From assembly GCA_016927815.1 (NCBI GenBank), contig JAFGLY010000014.1, positions 1-37,681 of the forward strand: 37,681 nucleotides of DNA, in the 5' to 3' direction. Below are positions 1 through 9,140 of this stretch, one piece after another; positions within the stretch are counted from its first letter, which is position 1, and the number at the start of each line of letters is the position of its first letter. Both the position numbers and the translations under genes were made by a program. Source of the DNA: Deltaproteobacteria bacterium (GTDB lineage: Bacteria > Myxococcota_A > UBA796 > JAFGLY01). The notes below the pieces were generated by a model, which worked only from the letters and a program-made list of their open reading frames with translations, was not told the origin of the DNA and did not search any database.

Positions 1-86
1 CCGGGCCGCCACAGGATCGCGATCGTGACCCCCACACACAACAGGGCGGCCAGGACGACCCACCCGATGGAGCGACGAAACGACAC
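1..86 (-). CDS. N-terminus of a membrane-anchored protein (3' end outside window)
   Basis: A minus-strand frame opens with GTG at 86-84 and stays open to the window edge, giving about 28 residues. A GAGG Shine-Dalgarno lies about 6 bases upstream. The peptide starts with a short basic segment (SFRRS) followed by a hydrophobic run (WVVLAALLCVGVTIAIL), which is a signal-anchor or uncleaved signal peptide. The start is 9 bases after the stop of the DUF1015 gene, so the two are probably co-transcribed. The fragment is too short to assign a family. It would normally be missed because it is short, starts with GTG and runs off the edge. Confidence 0.55.
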   Translation of the reverse strand, partial: MSFRRSIGWVVLAALLCVGVTIAILWRP

Positions 87-95
87 GGTGAACCT

Positions 96-1340
96 CTAGT
101 CGAGGGCGTGGACGACCACGCCGCCGCGGAGCTTGGGTTCGAACCACGTGGACTTGGGTGGCATGACCTGTCCGGAATCCGCCACGTCCATGAGCTGCTC
201 GAGGCCGGTGGGAAACAGGTGGAAGGCCACCGCGGCCCGCCGCTCGTCCACCGCGTGCTTCAGCTCCCGCCAGCCCCGGATCCCGCCGACGAACTCGATG
301 CGCCCGTCCCGCCTCGGATCCCGGATGCCGAGGACCGGTGCCAGGAGCTGGTCCTGGAGCACGGACACGTCGAGTCGTCCCACGGGATCGGCCGGGACGC
401 GCTCGGCATGCGGGGTGAGTCCATACCAGCGACCCTCCACGTACATCGTGATCAGGCCGCGTCGGCTGGGGACGGGGTCCGGATCCGGGTGCACCGCGAA
501 GCGCTCCTCGACGGCCTCGAGGAAGGCCGGGACGTCGAGGCCGTTCAGATCGGCCACGAGCCGGTTGTAGGCCAGGACCTGGAGTCGCGTCGCGGGAAAC
601 ACGCCCGCGAGGAACCAGGCGTGCTCGATGCCCTCGGGATGACGTGCGTGGCAGAGCGAGGCCGCCTGGCTGCGATGGTGGCCGTCTGCGACGTAGAGGA
701 TGGGTACCTGGGCGAAGGCCTCCTCGATCTGACGGATCCTGTCGGGTTCGGAGACCACCCACAGCGTATGGATCACGCCGTCCTCGGTGGGCACGCTCCA
801 GGCGGGCGTGCCGGACGCAAGGCGGTCGAGCAGGGCGGTCAGCGCTGCGTCCTCCCTCCAGGCCAGGAACACGAGGCCGGTCTGGGCCCCCAGGATCTCG
901 ATGAGGCGAGAGCGGTCCTCGACCTTGTCGGGCCGCGTGTGCTCGTGCTTCCGGATGAGACCCCGGTCGTACTCCTCCACCGACACGCAGGTGAGAAAGC
1001 CCACCTGCTCGTGCCAGCGCACCACGGCCCCGGACCCGTCCTTCATGGGCATCTTCTGGCCGTAGAGGTACACAGAGGGCCGGGGGTCCCTTACGAGCGC
1101 ACCCATGGCCTGCAACCGGGCGAGGGCCTCCCGGGCGGCCACGTAGGCTGCATCGGAGTGGGCATCGGTTCCCGCGGGCAGGTTCACCTCCGGCCGCGTC
1201 ACGTGGAGGAAGGAGAACGGATTGTCCGCGCACAGCGCGCGGGCCTCGGTCTCCGAGAGGACGTCGTACGGAGGGCTGATGACGCGGGCAGCGAGGGGGT
1301 CGGCGGGTCGGATCCCCGTGTGGGGACGGATGCGGGCCAT
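96..1340 (-). CDS. DUF1015 (COG4198) family protein
   Basis: This 414-residue cytoplasmic protein fits the usual length of DUF1015. Visible family hallmarks are the N-terminal RVISPPYDVLS block (about 19-29), FLHVTRPE (44-51), KHEHTRPDKVEDR (131-143) and the signature ADGHHR (218-223). I chose ATG 1340 because a GGAG lies 5 bases upstream and the family homology begins right there; an earlier in-frame start at 1517 would add an unrelated tail. Function is not established. COG4198 genes are often neighbours of serA and serC in other bacteria (from memory), and serC and serA lie on the same strand about 5.6 kb away. The ADGHHR motif recalls the DGxHR motif of ParB/Srx-fold serine kinases (SerK, SbnI), which suggests a nucleotide-dependent role in serine metabolism; this is inference. 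Confidence 0.85.
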   Translation of the reverse strand: MARIRPHTGIRPADPLAARVISPPYDVLSETEARALCADNPFSFLHVTRPEVNLPAGTDAHSDAAYVAAREALARLQAMGALVRDPRPSVYLYGQKMPMKDGSGAVVRWHEQVGFLTCVSVEEYDRGLIRKHEHTRPDKVEDRSRLIEILGAQTGLVFLAWREDAALTALLDRLASGTPAWSVPTEDGVIHTLWVVSEPDRIRQIEEAFAQVPILYVADGHHRSQAASLCHARHPEGIEHAWFLAGVFPATRLQVLAYNRLVADLNGLDVPAFLEAVEERFAVHPDPDPVPSRRGLITMYVEGRWYGLTPHAERVPADPVGRLDVSVLQDQLLAPVLGIRDPRRDGRIEFVGGIRGWRELKHAVDERRAAVAFHLFPTGLEQLMDVADSGQVMPPKSTWFEPKLRGGVVVHALD

Positions 1341-1467
1341 GCATGCTCCAGGGGCGGACGCAGGAAGCCTACCGGTATCCATCGGCCCCGAGGAAGGAAA
1401 GCGGTGCGGCTCCAGGATCGGCCCGCGGCACGGGTTAGGTGCCTCCACCGACATCCGAGGACCTCCC

Positions 1468-4386
1468 ATGGCCCAGATCGGCTCCTGGTTCTCCCGCGTG
1501 TTCTCCGCTGACGCCACCCGGGGACTCTCGGGCGACAGCGACTTCCTCGCAGGCGAGGGAGGGTCGTTCTACGCATCGCGCCTCCGCCTCCACACGTCGG
1601 AGGGCGACCCCGTGGCCGATCCCCTTCTCCTGTGGGATCCCAGCCGAGCCCGAAAGCAACGCTTCGGGCTGCATGCCCACCTGCTGGCCGACCGTGGCGA
1701 CGGGGTGGCCCGCTTCACGGACATCCTCGTGGTGCTCGCCGCGGAAGACTGGGACCGTGCGGTCAGCGAGGGGGGCCAGGCGTCGCTGGACAGGGTGCGG
1801 GACGTGCTCACGGCAGAGGTGATGCAGTTCTGCGTCCAGCACTCCTTCAACCCCATCTTTCCGGACCGCCCGTTCGGGATCAGCCTCGTGCGCGATGGCG
1901 CTCCCCAGCTCCATGGCCACCGCATCGGGCTGATCGCGGGCCAGTTCGTGACCGGTCTTCTTCCCAACTACTACCGGGGGCCCATCGAGACCTCCTCCCC
2001 CACCCTCGCGGTCCACCTGAACCTGCCGGGGCAGTGGGAGGGATACCGCCAGGTGGGCGTGGTGCACGGCGACCAGTTCCACTACACCCTCGGCTCCCAC
2101 TGGCTCGACTCGTTCCGCAACGCCGCGTTCCCCGGCCCGGCGCTCTACCAGCTCCAGCAGCAGCCCGACGGCTCCCTGGTCCACGTGGTGAATCCCGACT
2201 TCCAGGATCAGTACGAGGTCGGGACCGTGCGGACCTCGGATGGCCCGGCGGTGCTGGCCATCGCGGCCCGGAACGGCGGCACACCCGTGGCCTGGATCGT
2301 CCTCGCCGTGGCCAGCCGGAAGGTCCCCGCGCACCAGGCTGCCGCGGAACAGGGCCCGACCCCTCGTAGCCGGCGCCGAGATGGTTCCTCGGACGTCAGC
2401 AGCACGTCGCGCTCCCGGTCGAGCCCGCGGACCCGGCCGCCCCCCGACGCCGACGTCCCCACCACGCCGGCATCCTCACCCGGCGTCGTCCCCCCGGCCA
2501 TGGCCACGCAGCCGCTCCCCCCCGAGCCGGTCGCCTCGAAGGCCCGAACGGCGGCGGGCCGGGAGTCCGACCCGGCTTCGGGCCCACCGGTTCCAGCCCC
2601 CGTGGCGCCGACAGCGAGGGAGGCGCCCGCGGCCCGATCGGCCTCCGTCCAGATCGCGGGCGAGGCTCCGTCGTCCAAGCCAGGTGCGTGGCAGCGCACG
2701 ATCGTGCCCGAGGCCATCGAGGAGCGAATCTTCACCCTCAAGGAGCGCGGGGCGCTGCTCCAGCGCGTCCATTTCGCCCAGTTCATGGAAGGCTACGACG
2801 TCTTCGTGAGCCGCACGGGCCAGCTGGGGACTGCCATCCCCGATCCGGTGGCGATCTTCCAGGTCCGCGAGGACCGGGTCTTCTTCCTCGCGCAGGTGGA
2901 GGGCGTGCGCCTCGCGGGGCGTCCGCTCCAGCCGGATCGGTTGATTCCCCTGCGGGGCGTCGTCGAGATCGAGGCTGGAGGGCAGACGTTCGAGTACCGG
3001 GAGCTGGCGGGGGTGCCTGCCGAGGGCTGGCCGTTCCTCGGAGAGATCCGCCGGCCTGCCTCGTCCGCCTACATGGTGTTCGGCGGAAGCTACCGCATCG
3101 GTCGCGATCGGAAGTGCAAGGTGCGGCTGCCGGACGAGCCCCACAACGACAACATCGTCTGGCGGATGGACCTGGACGAGGGAGACGTCATCCGCTCCCG
3201 GGCGGGGGACATCCCCAAGAGCCGCTTCTACAACGACTCCATCATGGTGGCGTCCGAGCACGCGGAGATCGATCTCACGGGCGAGCCGATCCTGCGCAAC
3301 ATCGCCCGCCACTGCTTCAGCTACGTCCGACGTGGCTCCGAGGTGTTCCCCCTCTTCCCCTCCAGGGGCGAGCCGGGCGAACAGGGCGTCGTGCTCTTCC
3401 CCGGTGACGAGGTGCTCGTCGGGAACAACCTCTTCGAGGTGTCCTTCCCGCCTGCGGAAACGCAACGGGAAGAGGCGCCGGCGCCGGAACCTCGGGACGA
3501 AGGAGAACCCGGAATCCGGCTTCGCCTGCCCGGGCGCGCGACGGCCTCGAGGCCGGAGGAGGAGCCTCCTGCGGCCCACGGACTGGGGGAGGCAGGCCCT
3601 GCGCCGGAACGCCCTCCCTCCAAGCAGGAACTGGACTCGATCCTCGGCACGGACGCGCCACCCCCCGGAGGGATCACCGGTCCTCGCGGCGACGTGGTCG
3701 TCGTGGAGGAGGCGGCCTGTCGCCTGGAACTGTCCCGGCCCGCCCGGCTCCTCCAGGTGGGCTGGATGGTGGCCGGAGACCAGGTGGTGGGCAACCACCT
3801 CGGGGTCGGGATCGCCGTGCCGGAGCTGAGGATCGTGCCCGGGCAGTCGTTCCGCCCTCGCGACTATGCCGGTCTGCAGGTCAGGGGCCCTCGGGGCAGT
3901 GCATGGCTCCTCGACCGGGTGGAGGCCCGCCTGAAGATCCCCGACGAAACCGTCTCGCACACCGAGGAACTGGAGGGCCTCGTCCTGGAGATCGACCGCA
4001 GGGATCCGGACGGCGTGGTGGACTTCACGGTGGTGTTGCGGCTCCTGCTCGAGCCCTGGCTGCCCGACCCGCGTGCACGCCTCCTTGCGCTCGACAGCGA
4101 AGATCGCCTCGTCGCGTCCCTGTTCACGCTCGGCATGCCGCTCAAGGTCGGCCGGGCCCTCACCCTCGGTCCCATCCGGTGCCGCGGCACCTTCGACGGC
4201 CACGACCTCCAGATCAGCGATCACCTCGACTCCTACGCCTTGCCCGATGGTACGTTCCGCCCGTTCCTGCACCGGAGCGGAGACGGCCTGCCCCGGACCG
4301 TGCCCGAGGACGGGTCGCCGATCCGGGTGGCTCCGGGAGATCACCTCGTCGCGGGGAACGCCGTCTTCCGGTTCCTGGTGGACTGA
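1468..4386 (+). CDS. Large cytoplasmic FHA-domain protein
   Basis: The product has 972 residues. Three parts can be seen. An N-terminal globular region (1-300) has no family I recognise. A low-complexity Pro/Ser/Arg linker covers about 300-410. An atypical FHA domain sits near 530-660, with YRIGRDRKC (GR core near 545) and SEHAEI near 596; the usual S-x-x-H is thus S-E-H, and insertions of about 30 residues stretch the fold. A C-terminal beta-rich region (750-972) ends in GDHLVAGNAVFRF, the kind of strand that closes FHA domains, so it may be a second degenerate FHA. There is no signal peptide or membrane helix. ATG 1468 has GAGG 8 bases upstream. It is divergent from the DUF1015 gene (127 bases apart) and 41 bases ahead of a PP2C phosphatase, so it is a likely phosphothreonine-dependent scaffold or client of the nearby kinase. 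Confidence 0.75.
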   Translation: MAQIGSWFSRVFSADATRGLSGDSDFLAGEGGSFYASRLRLHTSEGDPVADPLLLWDPSRARKQRFGLHAHLLADRGDGVARFTDILVVLAAEDWDRAVSEGGQASLDRVRDVLTAEVMQFCVQHSFNPIFPDRPFGISLVRDGAPQLHGHRIGLIAGQFVTGLLPNYYRGPIETSSPTLAVHLNLPGQWEGYRQVGVVHGDQFHYTLGSHWLDSFRNAAFPGPALYQLQQQPDGSLVHVVNPDFQDQYEVGTVRTSDGPAVLAIAARNGGTPVAWIVLAVASRKVPAHQAAAEQGPTPRSRRRDGSSDVSSTSRSRSSPRTRPPPDADVPTTPASSPGVVPPAMATQPLPPEPVASKARTAAGRESDPASGPPVPAPVAPTAREAPAARSASVQIAGEAPSSKPGAWQRTIVPEAIEERIFTLKERGALLQRVHFAQFMEGYDVFVSRTGQLGTAIPDPVAIFQVREDRVFFLAQVEGVRLAGRPLQPDRLIPLRGVVEIEAGGQTFEYRELAGVPAEGWPFLGEIRRPASSAYMVFGGSYRIGRDRKCKVRLPDEPHNDNIVWRMDLDEGDVIRSRAGDIPKSRFYNDSIMVASEHAEIDLTGEPILRNIARHCFSYVRRGSEVFPLFPSRGEPGEQGVVLFPGDEVLVGNNLFEVSFPPAETQREEAPAPEPRDEGEPGIRLRLPGRATASRPEEEPPAAHGLGEAGPAPERPPSKQELDSILGTDAPPPGGITGPRGDVVVVEEAACRLELSRPARLLQVGWMVAGDQVVGNHLGVGIAVPELRIVPGQSFRPRDYAGLQVRGPRGSAWLLDRVEARLKIPDETVSHTEELEGLVLEIDRRDPDGVVDFTVVLRLLLEPWLPDPRARLLALDSEDRLVASLFTLGMPLKVGRALTLGPIRCRGTFDGHDLQISDHLDSYALPDGTFRPFLHRSGDGLPRTVPEDGSPIRVAPGDHLVAGNAVFRFLVD

Positions 4387-4427
4387 CCCGCGGGATCGGA
4401 GTGCCGGACCCACCCTGCCCTCCTCGC

Positions 4428-5288
4428 ATGACCGTGGGCGTGGTGTGCTCGCTGGGGATCGGGCCGGAGAAGGGCGGGCGGAAGCACAACGAGGACAACT
4501 ACCTGGTGTGCTGTGACGGAGAGATCCGTTGGCGCGAGGGCGATGGCGAAGCCGTGCACCCCGCGTCCGGCCACAGCGTGCTCCTTGCCGTGGCCGACGG
4601 CATGGGCGGCCACGAAGACGGGGCTTGGGCCTCCGCGTCGGCGGTGCAGGCGATGGCGGGCCTCTATACGACCCACCCGGACATGTCCCCGGAACTGGCC
4701 CTCCACCGTTTCTTCCTGGCGACCCACCGCAGGCTGCACAACTCCCTGGCCCACGACGGCTGCGTCCGCAGCGGCACGACCCTGGCCTGCGCCTGGATCG
4801 TGGGCTCTCGGCTTGCCTGGATCCACGTCGGAGACAGCCGAATCTACCTCTTCCGCGGCGATGTCCTGGAGCGCCTCACGCGCGAGCACACGCGTCGCCT
4901 CTTCGCTCAACGCGACCGGCGCCGGATCCCCACGGATCCCGACCAGCTCGCGCAGAACTTCATCTTCGGGTCCAGGGGTCTGGGCGACAACGCGGGGATC
5001 CGCATCGACCCCGGCCTCGACTCGGGTGCCTTTCCGCTTCGTCCCGAGGATCGGATCCTGGCGTGCTCGGACGGCCTTTGGGGCTTCGTGGGCGACGAGG
5101 ACATCGCCGAGGTCCTCAAGACCGTTCCGGCGCCGGCCGACTGCGCACGAATGCTCGTGGATCGCGCCCTGGAATGCGGGTCCGACGATAACGTCACCGC
5201 GCTTGTGGCCCGTGTGGAACGGCTCGGCCGGAAGGACCCGAGCGGGCCCATGAGGTTGAGGGCGGCCGATACGTTCGCCCCCTGGTGA
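4428..5288 (+). CDS. PP2C-family Ser/Thr protein phosphatase
   Basis: This 286-residue protein is a complete stand-alone PPM/PP2C domain that would dephosphorylate phospho-Ser/Thr proteins with two metal ions. Motifs in order are RKHNEDNY (about 18-25), VADGMGGHEDG (55-65; Asp57 and Gly58 are metal ligands), SGTTLACAW, HVGDSRIYLFR, LTREHT, CSDGLWGFV (about 213-221) and SDDNVTALV (about 251-259). All metal-binding aspartates are therefore present and the enzyme should be active. It has no membrane segment. It sits 41 bases after the FHA gene on the same strand and converges with the kinase gene, 28 bases between stops. FHA, phosphatase and kinase side by side is the usual arrangement of a Hanks-type signalling unit. 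Confidence 0.9.
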   Translation: MTVGVVCSLGIGPEKGGRKHNEDNYLVCCDGEIRWREGDGEAVHPASGHSVLLAVADGMGGHEDGAWASASAVQAMAGLYTTHPDMSPELALHRFFLATHRRLHNSLAHDGCVRSGTTLACAWIVGSRLAWIHVGDSRIYLFRGDVLERLTREHTRRLFAQRDRRRIPTDPDQLAQNFIFGSRGLGDNAGIRIDPGLDSGAFPLRPEDRILACSDGLWGFVGDEDIAEVLKTVPAPADCARMLVDRALECGSDDNVTALVARVERLGRKDPSGPMRLRAADTFAPW

Positions 5289-5316
5289 GGGGCGGGGTGT
5301 AGGGGGAGAAACGCGG

Positions 5317-6906
5317 CTACGGGTCCACCCGCACCCGCACCGTCACCGCCACGGCGCGGGTCCGCGGCAGCGAGGTGCCGGAGAGGCGGGACACGACGCA
5401 GGCCGATACGGCGGCAGGCAGCGCCTGGACGGGACGGGCGGAGCGTACCCGGCCATCTGCCTCCAGGACGAGATCCACCTGCACCGGGGCCGTGAGGCCG
5501 CAGGCCGCGGCGATGCCCAGGGAGGGGATCGCCGTCTGGATCGCCCCCCCGTCCTCCGAGGCGGCCGCGGCCTCTACGGCCGCCGCGCTCTGCGGCGGCG
5601 AGACGGAGCGGGGAACGGTCGGAACCGGAGTGCCTCGAGAGATGAGCCACGGAAGCGTGGAAAACGAGCCCGACCGGTACCCGCCGACCGCGACCAGGCC
5701 GACACCGGCACACGCGATGGAGAGGAGGGCGAGGATCGCGAGTGCGGCCAGCAGGACCCGCCGGCGCGGAGGAGCGGCCCGAGCCGGTGCCGGCGATGGG
5801 TCGGCGTCGCTGGCGGACCGGACGGGGGGGCCCGAGGTCCACGTGGACAGGGGCGTGCCCGGCCCGGCCGTGTCTCCAAGGGACCCCGGCTCCTGCCTGG
5901 GGCGTGGAATGCCGCTCTCGACGGCCTCCAGCATGGAGGCCATCTCGCGCGCGGAGCAGCGGGCCTCGGGCTCGACCGCCATGGCGGACGAGAGGGCCTC
6001 CTCGAGGGCCAGCACCAGGGCGGGTGGGCCGTCCGGTCGGCGAAGTCGGGCCGGCAGGCGCTGGATCAGCAGGTCGCGGGCATCCTCCGGGTCGAGGCGG
6101 CTCGCCATGGGAAGGAGCGGCTGGCCCTGGAGGCAGAACCACATCAGGGCGCCGGCTGCGAAGACATCGGTGGCCCGGGAGGGGGGGAGCCCCTCGAACT
6201 GCTCAGGTGCGGCGTACTGGGGCGTTCCCAGGAAGGAACCGGCCCGGGTCAGCGTGTCGCCGAACGAGGTGGCCACCTTGGCGATCCCGAAGTCCGCCAC
6301 CCGGACCACGGGCGTCCGACCGGGCTCGGGCAGGGCTTCCAGGAGCACGTTCTCGGGCTTGAGGTCGCGGTGGATGACTCCGACCTGGTGGGCCCGTTCC
6401 AGGGCTTCGAGCACCTGCCGGACCGTCCCCGCTGCCTCCCTGAGCCCCAAGAGCCCATGCTGCCGGACGTAGTCGTGGAGGCTGCCCCCGTGCTCGAAGC
6501 GCGTCACGAGGTAGGGCGGCTCGCCCGTCCTGTGCACGAAGCCCCGGTAGACCACGATGTGCGGATGATCGAGCTCCTGCAGGATCTGGGCCTCCTGGGA
6601 CAACCGTCGCAGGTAGGCCCCGTGGTCGCGGCTGGCCCACAGGACCTTCACCGCCAGCTCGGGCCCGTCTTCCGTGCCGTCGGATGCGATCTCTCGAACC
6701 AGGTAGGTGATCCCGGCGCCTCCGGTGGCGAGACGCCGGATCACCCGGTAGCGGCGATCGATGATCTCGCCTGCCTCGTACAGCGCACCCCAACCCCCTT
6801 CGGGGCGGCGCTCCTGGCAGGCGAGATTGGGACAGCTCTCGAGGTCCCCGACGAAGGTGCTCAGGCAGCGCCCACAGTACCAGGAGCGCTGGGCGGGGTC
6901 TGCCAT
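5317..6906 (-). CDS. Membrane Hanks-type Ser/Thr kinase with Cys4 N-terminus and TonB/AgmX-like tail
   Basis: The 529-residue product starts with a likely zinc ribbon (Cys11-x2-Cys14 and Cys25-x4-Cys30). The kinase domain (about 50-330) has glycine loop ATGGAGITYL, Lys87 in AVKVLW, HRDLKPEN with catalytic Asp181, DFG at 205-207, and APE at 233-235, so it looks catalytically competent. A proline-rich linker leads to one membrane helix (about 384-409). The outer tail ends in a beta-rich stretch with a conserved Cys (about 450-529) that resembles TonB-C/AgmX-PglI C-terminal domains; this last match is tentative. ATG 6906 is chosen because GGAGG lies about 5 bases upstream; a GTG at 6924 lacks one. 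It lies 31 bases after serC and converges with the phosphatase. Probable substrates are the Thr-containing partners of the FHA proteins in this window. Confidence 0.9.
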   Translation of the reverse strand: MADPAQRSWYCGRCLSTFVGDLESCPNLACQERRPEGGWGALYEAGEIIDRRYRVIRRLATGGAGITYLVREIASDGTEDGPELAVKVLWASRDHGAYLRRLSQEAQILQELDHPHIVVYRGFVHRTGEPPYLVTRFEHGGSLHDYVRQHGLLGLREAAGTVRQVLEALERAHQVGVIHRDLKPENVLLEALPEPGRTPVVRVADFGIAKVATSFGDTLTRAGSFLGTPQYAAPEQFEGLPPSRATDVFAAGALMWFCLQGQPLLPMASRLDPEDARDLLIQRLPARLRRPDGPPALVLALEEALSSAMAVEPEARCSAREMASMLEAVESGIPRPRQEPGSLGDTAGPGTPLSTWTSGPPVRSASDADPSPAPARAAPPRRRVLLAALAILALLSIACAGVGLVAVGGYRSGSFSTLPWLISRGTPVPTVPRSVSPPQSAAAVEAAAASEDGGAIQTAIPSLGIAAACGLTAPVQVDLVLEADGRVRSARPVQALPAAVSACVVSRLSGTSLPRTRAVAVTVRVRVDP

Positions 6907-6937
6907 GATCTCCTCCCTCGGCACCCTGGCCGAGGGG

Positions 6938-8026
6938 CTACCCGTGCCGCCTCTCGAAGTCCGTCATGAACGCGACCAGGGCGTCCACGGACTCCATCGG
7001 GCAGTAGTTGTAGACCGAGGCTCGGATGCCCCCCACGGATCGGTGACCCTTCAGGCCCGAGAAGCCCGCTTGGGCCGCCTCGGCCAGGAAGGTCTCCTCG
7101 AGGGTCGGATCGTGGATCCGCCAGGTGATGTTCATGCGGGACCGGCTCTCCGGTTCCGCGTGAGGCTTCCAGAAGTCGGAGCGGTCGAGCTCAGTGTAGA
7201 TCCGGGCGGCCTTCGCCTCGTTGTTGCGCGCCACGGCCTCCAGTCCGCCGAAGTCCTCGATCCATCCGAGGATCTCGTCCACCACGTAGATACCGATGGT
7301 GCAAGGCGTGTTGAACAGACTCTGCTCCTTCACGTGGGTGCGGTAGTCGAGCATGCTGGGCAGGCCCGAGGGCACCCGCTCCAGGATCTCCTTCTTGAGA
7401 ATGACGACCGTGACCCCGCTCGGACCGAGGTTCTTCTGGGCCCCGGCGTAGATGAGGTGGTGCTTCCCGACCTCGACGGGCCGGCTGGCGATGTCGGAGG
7501 ACATGTCGGACACGAGCGGAAGGCCGTCGCTCTTGGGGGTGCGGAAGAACTCGGTGCCGTAAATCGTGTTGTTCGTGGTGTAGTGGAGGACCTTCGCGTC
7601 GGGCCGGACGGTGTACTCGTCATCGGTGCAGACGTGCGCGAAGTTGTGGACGCTGCCGTCGTACGCCACGCGCACGTCGCCCACCAACGCGGCCTCCTTG
7701 ATGGCCTTCTTGCTCCAGACGCCGGTGTTCAGGAAATCGATCTTGTCTCCCCGTTCGAGGAGGTTCATGGGCGCCATGATGAACTGGAGGGAGGCACCGC
7801 CCTGGAGGAACAGGATCTCGTAGTCGTCCGGAATGGAGAGGATCCGCCTCAAGCGTGCCTGGGCGGAGCGGACGACGGCGTCGAAGGTCTTGGAGCGGTG
7901 GGAGATCTCCATGAGCCCGATGCCGGTGCCCTTGAGGTTGGGGAGCTGCTCGGCGAGCTTCTCCACCACCGAGAGTGGCAGGACGGCGGGGCCGGCGGCG
8001 AAGTTGTGGATACGATCGTACTTCAT
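6938..8026 (-). CDS. serC: Phosphoserine aminotransferase
   Basis: The 362-residue protein is a full-length class-V PLP aminotransferase that converts 3-phosphohydroxypyruvate and glutamate to O-phosphoserine and 2-oxoglutarate. The N-terminus HNFAAGPAVLP and GIGLMEISHRSK are typical of SerC, as is FLQGGASLQF. The PLP-binding lysine is Lys198 in YAGAQKNLGPSG. The C-terminal substrate-binding segment GLKGHRSVGGIRASVYN is intact. ATG 8026 is preceded by GAGAGGA. It follows serA by 24 bases on the same strand, so the first two enzymes of phosphorylated serine synthesis form an operon that may read on into the kinase gene. No serB is visible in the window. Confidence 0.96.
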   Translation of the reverse strand: MKYDRIHNFAAGPAVLPLSVVEKLAEQLPNLKGTGIGLMEISHRSKTFDAVVRSAQARLRRILSIPDDYEILFLQGGASLQFIMAPMNLLERGDKIDFLNTGVWSKKAIKEAALVGDVRVAYDGSVHNFAHVCTDDEYTVRPDAKVLHYTTNNTIYGTEFFRTPKSDGLPLVSDMSSDIASRPVEVGKHHLIYAGAQKNLGPSGVTVVILKKEILERVPSGLPSMLDYRTHVKEQSLFNTPCTIGIYVVDEILGWIEDFGGLEAVARNNEAKAARIYTELDRSDFWKPHAEPESRSRMNITWRIHDPTLEETFLAEAAQAGFSGLKGHRSVGGIRASVYNYCPMESVDALVAFMTDFERRHG

Positions 8027-8050
8027 GACGGATCCTCTCGAGGATGGGGT

Positions 8051-9004
8051 TCAGGGATTGACGCAGTTCGAGGCTTCGCCCGTGTCCAGGAACGTGCGGA
8101 TGATGCGGACGGCCTCCTTGGCGACCGCGTCCTGGGCCTGCTCGGTGGAAGCTCCGATGTGGTGGGTGCCGTAGACGCCGGGCAGGGCCGCGACGTCGTC
8201 GGCGAAGACCGTGTCGTTGGCCGCGGGCTCGGTCCAGTACACGTCCAGGCCCACACGGATCCGCTTGGTCTGGACGGCCCGAACGAGGGCGGCCTTGTCC
8301 ACGATCTCGGCCCGGGAGGTGTTGACCAGCATGGCGCCTGGCTTGAGCGCATCGATCACGGCCTCGTTCACGAGATTGCGGGTGGCAGGCACGAGCGCGA
8401 GGTGGATGGTGACCGCGTCGGCCGCGGCGGCGACCTCGAGGGCCGTCTCCATCTTGGAGCAGCCGGGTGCGGCATCGGCCGGCACGAAGGGGTCCCAGTA
8501 GATCACGTTCATGCCCATGGCCTGGGCGATGTGGGCCACCTCGCGGCCGATGTTGCCCAGACCCAGGCAGCCCAGCGTGCGGCCGCGCAGGCCTTCAGCC
8601 TTGGAGTACTCCTTCTTGGCCCACTTTCCGGCCTTCAGGTCGGCCACGTTGTCGCAGATCCGGCGGTCGAGCGCGACGAGGAAGCCGATGGTGAGTTCGG
8701 CCACGGCGGACGAGTTCTTGCCGGGGCAGTTGGTGACCTTCACGCCCCGGGTCGTGGCCTTCGCCACGTCGATGGTGTTCACGCCCGCGCCGGCACGCAC
8801 GATCATCTTCAGGGCGTTCCCGGCATCGATCTGCTCGGCCTGCACCTTCGTGGAGCGAACCACCACGACGGTGGGATCGTGAGCGCGCATCGCCTCGGTG
8901 AGGGTCGGGCCGTCGAGCGAAGGATCGGTGTGGACCGTGCAACCGGCCTCCTCGAGGGATCGGGAGAACCATGCGGGGACCTTGTCGGCGATGAGGACCT
9001 TCAC
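8051..9004 (-). CDS. serA: D-3-phosphoglycerate dehydrogenase, short form
   Basis: This 317-residue NAD-dependent 2-hydroxyacid dehydrogenase would oxidise 3-phosphoglycerate to 3-phosphohydroxypyruvate. The NAD motif GLGNIG is at 148-153, followed by an acidic-type switch region. The catalytic triad is Arg231 (NTSRAEIVD), Glu259 (DVYWTEPA) and His282 (THHIGAST). VRAGAGVNTID near 69-79 is the substrate-loop signature. The protein ends shortly after the substrate domain, so the ACT and ASB regulatory domains of long SerA forms are absent and feedback by serine through ACT is not expected. GTG 9004 has AGGAG 7 bases upstream. The assignment to SerA rather than another hydroxyacid dehydrogenase rests largely on the serC neighbour. 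Confidence 0.92.
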   Translation of the reverse strand: MKVLIADKVPAWFSRSLEEAGCTVHTDPSLDGPTLTEAMRAHDPTVVVVRSTKVQAEQIDAGNALKMIVRAGAGVNTIDVAKATTRGVKVTNCPGKNSSAVAELTIGFLVALDRRICDNVADLKAGKWAKKEYSKAEGLRGRTLGCLGLGNIGREVAHIAQAMGMNVIYWDPFVPADAAPGCSKMETALEVAAAADAVTIHLALVPATRNLVNEAVIDALKPGAMLVNTSRAEIVDKAALVRAVQTKRIRVGLDVYWTEPAANDTVFADDVAALPGVYGTHHIGASTEQAQDAVAKEAVRIIRTFLDTGEASNCVNP

Positions 9005-9140
9005 GGCGGACTCCTGGTTGGGGCTGAAATGCCCGGGCAGCAGACCCCTAATCTGGCTCCGGTTGCCCGGCTCCCCGATCCACGCCAGCGAGGCGGCCGA
9101 TATCCCCGGCGGCGATCGGTCCGGCTACGTTGGGTGGGTC

